A stretch of 64,000 nucleotides of DNA from Oscheius sp. JU75 (taxonomy: Eukaryota > Nematoda > Chromadorea > Rhabditida > Rhabditidae), in contig JASJZC010000004.1 in the NCBI GenBank assembly GCA_037178855.1, positions 868,001-932,000 of the forward strand, read 5' to 3'. Both the position numbers and the translations under genes were made by a program. Below, in pieces: positions 12,565 to 23,451 of the stretch (position 1 is the first letter of the stretch; each line of letters starts with the position of its first letter). The notes beneath the pieces were generated by a model. It ran no database searches, was not told where the DNA came from, and saw nothing but the letters and a program-made list of their open reading frames with translations.

Positions 12565-13371
12565 TTTCGGATCACTCTTTTATCTGAAAAACATAGATTT
12601 AGCAAGCACATGACGAGAGAAATGAAAAAATTAGAAGGAAAGTCGACGACAGTCAGTTTTCAAGGCGTGTGTACGCAAAATTGCGTGGGAGCAGAAAGCA
12701 GATTGCGTACGTTGACAAATCTTCGCAAAAACAGTTATGGCTTTCCAAATATGTACATTTTCTTCCCTTTCTTCATCGTTTCCAGGTTTTTCACGCTCTT
12801 TGAGTGGTTTAGTCCTTTCTAGGTTGCCTATAAACGTGTAACTTCCACGGTAACTAGCTTGTTTGCAAGCCAAAACTTGCATCCTAAAAAAACAATTTTT
12901 ACGCTCCAATTACCAGAGAAGCTGCCTTCTCATTATTTTGTTCACTGTCTCATTGCATTTTTCCGGAAAGCTGATAAGCCTTGGGACCAAGAACCCCTGC
13001 CAGCTGCCCAATTCGAAACTCGGCCCCTTTCGAAACATTCCGTCTCTGTTCCTCGTACCTTTAGCTCGTACGCTAATTTGCATGCAAAAAAGGCCTTGTT
13101 ATCTTCGATCCCCTTCATTTATTCAGCATCTTTTGCTCCTGCTCACGGTCTTTCCGAATATTGATCCTGGTCACGCGCTTCTCCGCGGCAGATCCTGTTC
13201 AAAACAAGGCAGCTTGTTTTCGCGTTTCTCCTAATGTTTTCAGTAAACAAATCAATATTTGAGGATTCTTTCATGTTCATCGTACTATAAACCCTCTGAG
13301 AATCTTCCATCTGCGTAGTGTGTTTCCTTTCGTTTCTCCAAGTCCATAATTACGCACTTTTCTTTCAGCAA
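12565..13371. other. Divergent intergenic region between GCP gene and nxf-1
   Basis: This likely holds both promoters. It is AT- and pyrimidine-rich, and no convincing TATA box was seen. Overlapping open frames at 12859-13234 have no splice or family support. Confidence 0.5.
13361..13371 (+). promoter_or_regulatory. Candidate spliced-leader acceptor of nxf-1
   Basis: TCTTTCAG followed by CAA and the start codon. There is no upstream coding exon, so the acceptor is probably joined to a spliced leader. Confidence 0.65.
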
Positions 13372-16300
13372 ATGACTCAATATCGTTCAAATCGGGGTCG
13401 TGGAGGTGGCGGCGGCAATATTCGCAAAGGAGCCAAAGACCTCTCGAAGAACAGATTCGCCGCCTTCGATGCCGACATTCTTAGTAACTACGACGATGTC
13501 GAGGACGAACCTCTTCGTAAGCTTGCCTTTTTTTCACAGAAATGAATAACTTTTCAGCTGTTCCTCGCAACAGACCACGTGTGGAGCGCGATATACGCAA
13601 CCGGCCCGGACCAGGCATCAGTATGCGCGGAACGGGCAACGGGTCTCTGACAAGCGTCGGTCGGATCCGTAATGATCGGACCCAATTTCTCAGCGCAGGC
13701 GGCAAAAATGCCGAAATTGTCAACAAAGTGAAGGTAAGTCCGTATTTTTTATTGTCGAGACAGCGGATCGCATCATTTTAATTCGGGACTGTAAATTTTA
13801 ATGCTTTCGATCAGGGGAGCGAATCTCTTCTGAACGTCCACTCGAATTACTTATTAGTGAAGAAGAAACAACTTGTCATGGACGGGATCGAACCTGACCT
13901 ATTTTAGTTTTTCTTTCGCACTGCGCTAGATGCACGCCACTTTAATTTAGATATTGCGCCTACGGTACTCGTTTTGACACTTAAACTCCAGGTCCCCTTC
14001 GGCCGAAGATACGGCGAGCGCTGGATCATCAAGCAGCTGAACAACCAGGACATCGACAACTTCAAGCCAATTCTCATGAGCACAACAGCACGTGGAGACA
14101 TCGAGTTCTATCTCAAGGTATTCGCTTTCTTTGTCATTTCTAGGTCAAAATTTACAGGACAACGATGCGGCTGAAGCCGTAAAGGCCATCAGCAAACGTA
14201 TTATTCATCAGAAGACGTCAGATCGAGTCTTGTTCACGACAAGCAGATGTCCGGCTCCGTGGACGCGTCTCAGCAAGGATGATGTCGATCTCATCAATGT
14301 TGGTTTCTTTTTTTGTTATCTAGTTCAAAATTTGCAGAAAGCAGTCGACAGTAGGTACAAGGCAGATAGCCGTGCCATTGATCTCTCCGAGTTCTTCTTG
14401 GACCCTGTCTTTACAGCCAACAATGCCCATATGCTCTTGAGCAAAAACAATGTGATGCTGGCCGTCCTGGATCGGATTGACGAGAAATTCGGCAGTATCA
14501 CAGCCTTGAGTCTGAAGGTTGGATATTTTTTTTTCATGCCCTATTCTTCTCAAAATAGTTTATCACCCACGGAAATCAAGCCACTAGCTGTTTCGCTAAA
14601 ACTCTGATTTACTGTAACTTTGTTTGAAAACCGGGGAACCCCCTGATTGCATTCACTAAGTTCGAAAATCGCGGTTGACCTCGGACGGTATCGAACACTG
14701 GCCCCTCTCTAAAAGTTTCCAATTCCCTCTTTCAGGGCAACAGATTACGGCACCTGGACTTTGCTGCCATGCTCGTCTACATCACCAAATTCGTCGTCGT
14801 CCTCGATCTTTCGGATAACATGGTAGGCCAATTTTTGAAGTGGCTAATAACAAGAAATCCAGATTGAGAACTTCGAGGAGCTAAAGAAGTTGGCCGGTCT
14901 GCCAGTCAAGATGTTTTTCTTCGAGGGGAACCCGGTCTGCGAGCAACTGACCCGCAGCAGTGACTATCTAAAGTATTTTATGCAGCTAAGCCCCTCTATT
15001 TTTTATGTAATCAATGCACTAGTTAGTGCACAACTAGCAGGTATCTTAACCCGAATTAAAACTTTGCAGTGCCGTTCAACAAGTATTCCCGAAGGTCATC
15101 AAACTGGTCAGTTTTCCTATTATCGTTACTCAAAATGAGTGAAATCCCTTTCAGGATGGACAAGATGTGCCGCCAGCTGCCAATCAGAACATCAACGACG
15201 ACGAGGATGAGCAAACCAATGAGATTCCTCCTAGAGTAAGAACTTTTTTGTAGCTTGTAATGAAAAATCCCGCATTTTAGCCAGGATTTTACGCGGACAA
15301 CGACAAAATCCGTCAGGTTGTCGAGGATTTTGTTCTCGCATACATCTCCGAATACGACGGTGTGAACGGACAGGCCACACGACAACAGCTCATACCAGCC
15401 TACGATGCCACCAATGTTAGTTTTTGTCTTAAGTCGTCCCTCAAGCGCTTGCTTTTTCTCTGAATCCAAGTAGTTCGAAAAAAAAAATTGGCATTTCTCA
15501 TGGCTCAAAACTTTGGTCTCATGAGGAAACTGCTTCAAAAGATTTATTGTATCATCTTTCGCTTGCCGAAAAACATCAAAAACGGGGATCCGGTCTCTTT
15601 TATTCAGTTACCGCTGAGCTATTTATGATTTTTCTTTTTTCTCCGAAGTTTACACGCCAAAGCCAAGTGGGGAATCGGCATACGTTCGCTTTAATTGGTA
15701 CTAATTTCATATCTTTTCAGTCAACCTTCACACTGACCATCGAGAATCTTGGAGACAGCGAGCATGTCCGGTACAAAAACAGGTATTTTGAATCTTGACT
15801 TTTGCCCAAGCTCTTCATTTTAGTGACAACTACGCGAATCTGATCCGCGCCTCGCACAACATATTACAGGAGGCCAAATGGGAGCGGTACAGATCCAACA
15901 GGACGTTTAAAGGTATTTTTTAGGCCATTATGTCCTCAAAAAATGATCCTAGGAGCCATTCAAATCGTGGCCCAGCTGGCCAAGATGCCGATAACGAACC
16001 ACTTCAAAGAGAGCTTCGTTGTCGATGTGCATCTCGTCACCCCGACTCTGCTCGGATTCACTCTCCAGGGACTCTTTGAGGAGGGTCCCTTCGCTGCAGG
16101 ACAGGACGTTCCCGTCTTGAACTACTTCTCCCGCTCATTTTATGTCTCTCCACGCGGCGAGGAGTGAGTACTCTTAATTTTTTTGACCCAAATCCATATT
16201 TAGGTCCGTGGCGGTCGTCTCAGACATGCTCTACATTAGTGCCATCACAACTGATCGAATGGCTCGCTATAAAATGCTCATCAACAAGGTATTTTTGTAG

Positions 16301-16895
16301 TCTTACACCCTTAAATCTGAAATTAAGTGCATATCCAATGGTACAGCCCAGCCAAATCCGATGGCCGGAACAGTAGCCCCACCCCAACAACAGCAGGAAA
16401 ATCAGGAGCCATCGGACGATATTAAACGGCAGATGGTCGAGCAGTTCTCTCAGTGGGTTTTGTCTACTTTTTGGGGAGAAGCGGAGTTTTCCAAATTCGA
16501 TATTCTTATTAGCATTGGAGCTGTGAACTGTACATAAATATGGAAAAGTAGTGGATTTGAATGACAAGAACTCTGAAAACTTAGACGAGAATCCAACTTA
16601 TGTTGCACAAAACTCCAGTCCAAAACGCTAACCATTAGGTCATGAGCGCGAGACGGCTCTCAGACTCAAACGGGGTACCATCGATCTTTCCTACATGAAA
16701 GACCAACAAAACTTCTCCATTTCAGAACGAGTGGAATGATTGCCGAGTGGAGCACTAAATGTCTTGTGGAATTCAACTGGAACTATGAGGTACCTTTTTC
16801 CTTAATCCCCTTAAAAAGTTGCTCAGAAAGCCGGCGAAGCCTTCATGTCGATGCGTGCCACGATTCCAGCCGAGGCCTTCGCTGTTCGTCCCTAA
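13372..16895 (+). CDS. nxf-1: Nuclear RNA export factor NXF1/TAP
   Basis: A complete export receptor for bulk poly(A) mRNA. Domain order is canonical. An Arg/Gly-rich N-terminus (SNRGRGGGGG) gives way to an RNP-type RNA-binding fold (VPFGRRYGERWIIKQLN, DIEFYLKDNDAAEAVKAI). Leucine-rich repeats follow (ALSLKGNRLRHLDFA, VVVLDLSDNMIENFEELKK, MFFFEGNPVC), then an NTF2-like domain (FVLAYISEYDG, FVVDVHLVTPTLLGFTLQGL, YFSRSFYVSP). A C-terminal UBA-like TAP-C domain closes it (TSGMIAEWSTKCLVEFNWNY, EKAGEAFMSM), which binds FG nucleoporins. NTF2 and TAP-C are needed for p15/NXT pairing and pore passage in this family. Several of its introns carry tRNA-derived repeats (13800-13930, 14590-14735, 16575-16655). 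The stop is at 16893-16895. Confidence 0.95.
13800..13930 (-). repeat. tRNA-derived SINE-like copy in an nxf-1 intron
   Basis: It contains the antisense B box GGGATCGAACC and an upstream GGGACTGTAAATTTTAATG block related to the copies at 14590, 45650, 56770 and 57310. Confidence 0.55.
14590..14735 (-). repeat. tRNA-derived SINE-like copy in an nxf-1 intron
   Basis: It has the shared modules TACTGTAACTTTGTTTG, GATTGCATT and TTGACCTCGGACGGTATCGAAC. The last is the reverse complement of a B box. Confidence 0.65.
16575..16655 (-). repeat. tRNA-like fossil in an nxf-1 intron
   Basis: On the minus strand GACCTAATGGTTAGCG forms a good D-arm/A box, and GTTGGATTCTCGTC follows at B-box distance. The anticodon arm is disrupted. 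Confidence 0.55.
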
Positions 16896-18784
16896 ATCAT
16901 CACATTCTTCTTCTTCGACTCGTCAAAACTTCTTCATACCTCCTTCCCGCGTGAGATTTTTTTCTCCCATTCTCCGTAGTTTTTGTTGTATTCGCATATA
17001 AACTGGTATTTTGATCATATTGTGCCACGGGCTAGAGGGCTATCACAAAAAAAGCTCTAAAATGGTAAACTGGCCATATTTTTGCACAGTCTAAATTGGT
17101 GAATCTCGAAAAGTTCGGTTCTGTTAGGAAAACTCCCCGATTCATTATTCCCCTCTCGGTCTCTGGCAACTTCGTATCCGCTCGCGCGGATTTGCCATTT
17201 CTTCATCTGCATCATTCTTTCTCGTCTACTCAGCCGCAGCATCTACGGCTCCCGACAGTTCACTCATATACTGTCCCCCTATGAGACCTCCCCTATCCCA
17301 CCCCCTTGCCGAAGCAGGACCAGCTCGTAGAGTGGAGCCACATTTTCTTTAAAAAATTACTGAAAAACAGGCCAGTTCCCCATTAGAAAAGATGCCGTCT
17401 CTAGCACGTGTTTGACCTTTATAATCATTCGTTGCTCTATCACTCTCTCTGTCCCCCATTTTTCACTGTGGAGGATCTTTCTTTGATAATGAAATGCTTA
17501 TTTTATCTTCATGTTTGTCGTATTGCTCGGTTTGCACCCACTAACATTCTCACTCACCAGAAGCACGAAAAAAGACGTGAATCCATTAACTGGCTGACGT
17601 GAACTGCCATTATTTTCCTCCCGGACGCGCGGAAAAAAACGGTCTGTGATGTGGCAGAGATAGGTGCCATTTATTCTCAACGACCATCGACAGTGCCTGC
17701 CTTTCCAGCCAATTTTGTGGCTAGATTCGCGGTTTTTTGTTGGTGTTGTGCGAAAGTGGAAAGCTCCTGTTTTTGAGACAAATCGTTGCCTAATATTCGT
17801 GCTTTTATCTGAAGAAATGCGTGTTATCTAACATCATTTTGAGAGGAGCCGTCTCTGTCCTCTTTCAGCTTCTAATTCCGCCGTTTTCGCTGCCTAAACA
17901 TGAGAGTATTCTTCGAAAGACGAGACATTTGGTAGATTTCACTTCGTTTCATTAAACTTCTCTTTCTTTACACTCATTTCAGTGTATAGGCTGGTAGAAA
18001 TTGATTCATTAATTAATAAATTTAATTTAGATACTTTTTTTGCTATGTCAAAAGCAGTTGAAAACCCATGAAAAACATGGTCGCTCCACTTGCGCGTGTA
18101 ACTGTTGGAAGAGACTGGTGGAAACATCCTTCGAGCCTAATTAGGATAAGAGAGTCTTTCTCCCAGATCGTTCTTTAGCTTTGATTAAATCCTCGGTTTC
18201 TAAAATTCCTGGGTCAGAAAATTACTTCAGACGTTAGCTCAGTGATTCGGAAAAAAATGAAGACTCGTTTTCATCTTTTCTTCTCAATCTTTTGCTTTGA
18301 AATCGTCGGTCTTTGAAATTATCTAACGCCTATAGACTCCAGCTTTGCAATAGGGAGTTGTCACAATTGAACCACCCCTGTTGTGAAATGGGTCGAGTAG
18401 TAGTTTATTCCAATTTGTGCAATCGTTGTGCACTCCATAACTACTCTTCAGTGTATCATTTCTATCAACAACATCTCTCGGTTTCATTCGTTCCCTTTCC
18501 ACAGTTTGCCAATATGTTTGAGTGTGAACAGAAAAAAAAATCGATCAGTATAAACTCGTATTCTAGATCAACATCTCCCCTCCTTCAATGAAAATCGCTC
18601 TAAATTGGAGATTGTTTGTTTCAGTCACAGGCCAGCCTCTTTCGTCACCCAGCTCAATTTATGCGGTTCTGAATTAGAAGCGTCGGCCAGAGCATCTCAT
18701 TACAGCGTGACAGATGACCTATTCTCTATTTTTCTTCGATTTGTAAAGTCAATAGTCCCTTTCTCATTTCCAGAAGATCTCACA
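16896..18784. other. Intergenic region between nxf-1 and taf-10
   Basis: Pyrimidine-rich, AT-rich sequence with only short unsupported open frames. The distance argues against nxf-1 and taf-10 sharing an operon. No repeat family was recognised. Confidence 0.5.
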
Positions 18785-19567
18785 ATGTCTTTCAATCAGC
18801 GTCCAACGCTCAAGGAGGAGAAGCCGTTCATCGGAGGTCCGCACGAGCAGCAGAACTACTTGCAGAATCGTCTCGCGAGCCAGCTTGTTACCCCGAATGC
18901 TCGAGTAAGTCCTTGTTGTTCAAATCTTCTAACAAAATCAAGTTCAGCACCATCATCAGCCATCCGCCACAGAATTCGGAGAGGCCTTTATGAAGCAGCT
19001 GGCCAACTTCGAGACGGTGATTCCGGCGGAAGTTACACAGTACTACATGCGTAATAGCGGCATTCAGGCAGATCCCCTCCTCACGAAGTAAGCTTGTTCC
19101 TGATCCATCCAATTTTTCACATCACGAACATCCGAAGTCTTCATGTTGATTAAAACAAGAGGACGTTTTACCACAAAAACTCAATAGGGTACTGTAGAGC
19201 TTTTTTTGACCAACTGAAGTTACACCGCTACTAGATGTCATAAAAGCTTTGACAATTTCTAACACTCGCTACACTTTTTCTTCCAGTATGGAACATTTTT
19301 TTTTTAGCACAAGATCAATCAAAATTCATTAACTTTCAGGCTGATCTCGGTCGCTACGCAGAAGTTCATCTCGGACATCCTTCTCGACGCCCGTGAGCTG
19401 GTACTTTTCACTTTTTTCTAAACTAAAAAAACGATTTCGAGGCTAAACTGAAGCAGACACCTGCTCAATGTCGGACCAATGAGCGTCTCAGTCTGACTCC
19501 GGAACTTCTCGACCATGCTCTCAGCGAACGCGGAATCCAGATACTTCGTTCTCCATACAACCACTAA
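18785..19567 (+). CDS. taf-10: Transcription initiation factor TFIID subunit 10
   Basis: Four exons (18785-18904, 18960-19087, 19340-19400, 19442-19567) encode 144 aa. The histone-fold core is unmistakable: FETVIPAEVTQYYMRNSGIQ, LLTKLISVATQKFISDILLD, then the C-terminal SLTPELLDHALSERGI, matching the TAF10 pattern of an IP..V..YYL segment, an LISLAAQKFISDI helix and a final L.EYGI. TAF10 is shared by TFIID and SAGA, where it pairs with TAF3, TAF8 or SPT7-type histone-fold partners. The N-terminus is short. A TTTCCAG acceptor at 18766-18773 lies 11 bases before the ATG, consistent with trans-splicing. AATAAA at 19647-19652 is the likely polyadenylation signal and lies only 8 bases from the stop of the opposing gene. 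Confidence 0.95.
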
Positions 19568-19646
19568 ATTTCCTTCCGATCCTTAGTAATTGCCAGTAGA
19601 CACGCCTTCTTGATCTCTCCCCGTTTTAACTTTTCCCGATTCCACT

Positions 19647-19652
19647 AATAAA
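19647..19652 (+). terminator. taf-10 polyadenylation signal
   Basis: AATAAA 80 bases after the taf-10 stop. The expected cleavage point falls inside the last codons of the converging minus-strand gene. Confidence 0.75.
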
Positions 19653-19659
19653 GATGTAT

Positions 19660-21803
19660 TTAGTACTTCCGCAAGTGCATGTCATAGGCGAGGTTTGTCT
19701 GGAGTTGTCCCCAATTGAAGGCAGTGGCCAGTACCAGATTCCTACTCAAATCTTCGGCGAGATCCTGAACGTTTGGATATTTTCCATGCTCTTTTCAAAG
19801 CTCTCACCCCCAGACTGACGATGAAATTCAGCAGCTGGCGGATCCGGAGAAGAGTATCAGTCTCGGACAGATCGGATGTGCAGTGTTCACGATTGAACTG
19901 CGTCAGAGCCTGAATGTACTGCTTCTGGCTCTTTTGGAGGTGTTGTTGAGAGTCGACTGACAGGTTTGCGCCTAGATAATCGCGTAGAAATGGGTAGGGA
20001 AGAGACAGACCGGTGGTGAAAAGAACAATGAGCTTGAGGAGACAGAATTCCTCGTCGAAGAGCATCAGATCTTCAATCTCGGCCAGAGAGCAGTCCAGAA
20101 GGTCAGAGTCGAGCATCGTCTCGAATGGCTTGAATCTGAAGACAGTCTTCTCGCATTTGGACTGAAACGTATACTGCCCATCCGTCTACACTTTGGACTA
20201 GATTCATCGAGTTCTTACTCTTACTGCCTCGAACGATACCACTTGTTCGAAGGAGCTCTTTTATTCTCTCAACTGCTCTTTCCAAACGATTTCTCTCTGT
20301 TCTATTCCTGACAACGCTATAAGGAGACCTTACTTTCTTGTCATCTAACGCTCTACTTATTCGAAAAGTACCATTCTCTTGAGCTTTTTCCTCTTCCGCC
20401 CAGCCTCTGCTTGTCACAACACTATATGATACAGCTCATTGAAAAAAGCTCTGAGTCCGATCAACCGGAGGGGATCATTCTACTCATACAGTACACAAAC
20501 ACGACCAAATTGTTCTCTCTTAGACTGTATTTTCAGATCAAGACACTCACAAATTGTGCTCTTCAGAAGCAAAAATGGCCAATCTCCATCGGTAGTAGAC
20601 AATATTCAGGCAGACGAATCGCGGAAAACAGAACTGGACTTGTCGCAACTGAAAATGACTCATCTTACGATCTCTAACCGACACTTACCGTATCCTCGAG
20701 AGGCATTTTACCCAGTTCGGGGGCTTTCTCAACGTGTTTAAAGTATAATTTGATGGTATGAGCATAGTTGTTGCGAAACACGTGAATGTGACAGGATAAG
20801 TCTTCTGTCTGGAAGTGGTTTGAATGCGTTGATCTGTTAGAAATTCTACCGTTTTGGGCTTGAGACAAGCGGATACATCTGCGATGACGTCGGAGAGGGA
20901 GGCATCAAGGTTCGCTACTAGGCTACTTGTTGAGGCAAAGTCAATACACGTTCTGAAAAACGTAGCTTCTGTCTTTCTATAGACAAAAGAATGCTGAGAC
21001 TGTTCTCAAGCCACGCTCTCCTGACCATATGTAAGAATACTAAAATCTCAGAATCAGTCCCACCAACTCGGATAGGGCGCGCGTCAGAGTTTTTTGCACG
21101 GCGCGATTTCCCTCCTAGATGACTTTATTCGTAGTTTTGACATTATCTGCGGAACCAGTACGTCAAGACCATAATTTTGACACTGAACACTTGGGTGTCA
21201 ATCTCGCAACAAGAGATAGTAGGCAAGCCAGGCTTGCTCCGCATTATGGGCGTCTTATGAGTCTCGCTCGCTCATATTTGGCACAGAGACAGGGACTATC
21301 CGAACCGTTGTAATTCAGAACTTCAGGTGAGAGCGGAAATCATCCGTATCGGGTTCAAGATCGATGTTTTCTTCCAGCACTAGAGATTCGAGATAAATGT
21401 TGTGTCAAAATCACCCGTACTGACACTATCTACCCAGTTCAAAGTCCCAACTCACTTCCCGAAGCACGCCAGAGTTTTGGCATACTCGACGACGGACATT
21501 TCCTGTCCGCAGTAGACGAAAGCACTTGGGATTGAGACAGTTTCCAGTGGTTTCTGGGTCAGATCAAAGCTTTTTTATCTAGTCAACCTACCAAAAGCCT
21601 GTCAAAGTTGGCTCTCCCGACCACGTCCTGATCATAGTCCAGTCCTTCCGACGGCAGCTCTTCCCATTTCGTACACTTTCTGCACCGTTTCCGTTTTTCT
21701 ATAATGAATCTGAAGGTCTCGGGTTCGGAAAGATTAACCTCTAGTATGGGAACACTTATCGGACTGATTTGCAGCGACTGACCGGCCGGTGAACATCTGG
21801 AAT
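19660..21803 (-). CDS. Nuclear-receptor-like protein, ligand-binding region only
   Basis: Minus-strand exons join in frame. About 21803-21466 encodes two exons including EKRKRCRKCTKWEELP and EMSVVEYAKTLACFGK. Next come about 20947-20700 (TCIDFASTSSLVANLD and NNYAHTIKLYFKHVEKAPEL), 20655-20551 (LRQVQFCFPRFVCLNIVYYR), about 20163-19825 (MLFDEEFCLLKLIVLFTTGL, QKQYIQALTQFNREHC, RIRQLLNFIVSLG) and 19780-19660 (DLAEDLSRNLVLATAFNW, ending LRKY). The DEEFCLLK and QYIQAL..F segments with LL..I..L match the nuclear hormone receptor ligand-binding domain. No two-finger DNA-binding domain was found in or upstream of these exons, and the first exon start is not visible. Either a distant first exon carries it or this is a DBD-less receptor. 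Its stop nearly meets the taf-10 polyadenylation signal. Confidence 0.6.
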
Positions 21804-23451
21804 TGGATTGTATTTCATGGGTGAGAGAGAGGTTTAAAAGTTCATTTTATAAATTAGGCCTAGAGGAATGTGCGTTCCGTGTAGTACAAAAGAATAAAAA
21901 ATTTGGTAATTACAGTTAAAGCCTGTGGATAACAGATCCTCACAGAACAAGGTAAGTCACTAGAGATGCAGTAGGAAGTCAACAGGTTGGGATCTGAAGA
22001 CAAAAACTTTCCTCTAAGTTCTGAAGTAGAGCTTCGAGCTAAGAAGATGTTCCTTTGGAAAATCCATGGTCATGTTTTAACTGTGTCTCCCAGTCAGAAC
22101 CAGAGACTCTAGGACCCCGATCCTGTTCTAAGGTATATCTTCTTACCTAATCGAATCTCAATTATGTATTTCTGGTCCAACTGGCTAGAGACAAGCTCAC
22201 AATACCAGACATCTGGCTCACTGATTGTGAGTTAACACTAGCTATACGGAGTAGTCGAAAGTAGGAGAGGGTTACTGTCGTCGAGATTGGCAAATGACGG
22301 TGACAGGATCTTCAGAATTAGCACCAACTGTGGAACTAATTCCAAATTACAGAAATTCCAACTTGCAGACTAACTGTGTAAGATTGGATACGAGTAAGAC
22401 AGGGGACCAGCTCCAAAAGGACAAGTGTAGGTTTCAAACAGTATATGATACAAACGTTCTAACAAATGGTCATAGTGGGACCCGGTAGCACATAAAGTCA
22501 GACTTGACCCTAGAAAAAGCCTTTTTCTCGAAAAGGGCTACAAACCAGAGCGAAAAAAGAAAGAAGGGTCAAAACCCTCCAAGTGTTCACAGTGACTACA
22601 AAGTCTCATTGAACACGGGGGAGAAAAACAGACGTGGACTGACTCAGAGCAGGAAGCAATATATTGGTGAACACACGCGAGAGGGAATAAGATGTAATCA
22701 GAGAGAGGTCTCTCTTTGAAAAAGTTGTAGAGGAGACAGAAGACATTTCTCATACCTAGCAACGCAATAAACTGTCAAAATTGGCACTCTTTTCGGAGCA
22801 AACTAGACGTGTGACTAATGGCTTCTTTCTCTTTCTTCGAGGGGGGGGGATCTGTTCGTCTCGTACGTACGAGAATCAACCAGTTGGAGAGAGGCTCCGA
22901 TCGCGTGGGGGGGAAGCACAGAGTACAAGGAACGTGCTCGGTTCGTAAACAGTACTCTGGAAGTGAGAGTCGGAGAGAGTCTCGACCAGATGTCTGGTAA
23001 TTCTAATGGAAAGGTCGAAGATACGGGAAACTCGTACACCAGTCTCTCACGGGGCCTTGAACTTGCATTTTTTTCTCATCACTTTTTCTATTGAATCCTT
23101 ATTGCGAATGATATAGTCTCCTTATTAGACACCTTATCACCTGGCAAAAGTTGCCTTAGCGAAACGCTGTATTTATGGATTACGGTAGTGAATTTTTATA
23201 CGCAATGCCGGCATCAAGCCGCGAACAACAAACTTTTCAAAGACCGGGACATCCCACTATCCTTTGCTACTTTTATGTATTACTACCCCTTATTATCTTT
23301 TATTTACTTGGGGAGAGGCAGTAAAAACGATCAAAAATCGCTAGAGACGAGCAGAAAAGCTTACACACTGCCTCTCTCAGCTATTTGAAGATCTTTCCCT
23401 CAGGAACTGTCTAATCTGTCGATTTGCAGGATCCGAGACGTAAACGCGACC
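21804..23451. other. Intergenic region
   Basis: No supported exon. It includes poly-G runs (22850-22858, 22904-22910). A plus-strand frame at 22504-22719 has the words NTGEK and HTREG, which recall zinc-finger linkers, but no Cys/His spacing. Confidence 0.45.
23421..23429 (+). promoter_or_regulatory. Candidate spliced-leader acceptor
   Basis: GATTTGCAG lies 22 bases before the ATG of the next gene and has no donor partner. Confidence 0.45.

Noticed and set aside
13372-19567. nxf-1/taf-10 operon
   Set aside because: The 1.9-kb gap far exceeds the usual nematode intercistronic spacing of about 100 bases.
21690-21740. CRKCTKWEE segment as part of a receptor DNA-binding domain
   Set aside because: Only one Cys pair, no P-box and no second finger; it reads as a linker.
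22504-22719. Plus-strand frame with NTGEK and HTREG words resembling zinc-finger linkers
   Set aside because: No C2H2 cysteine/histidine spacing in the frame and no splice or start support; likely chance.
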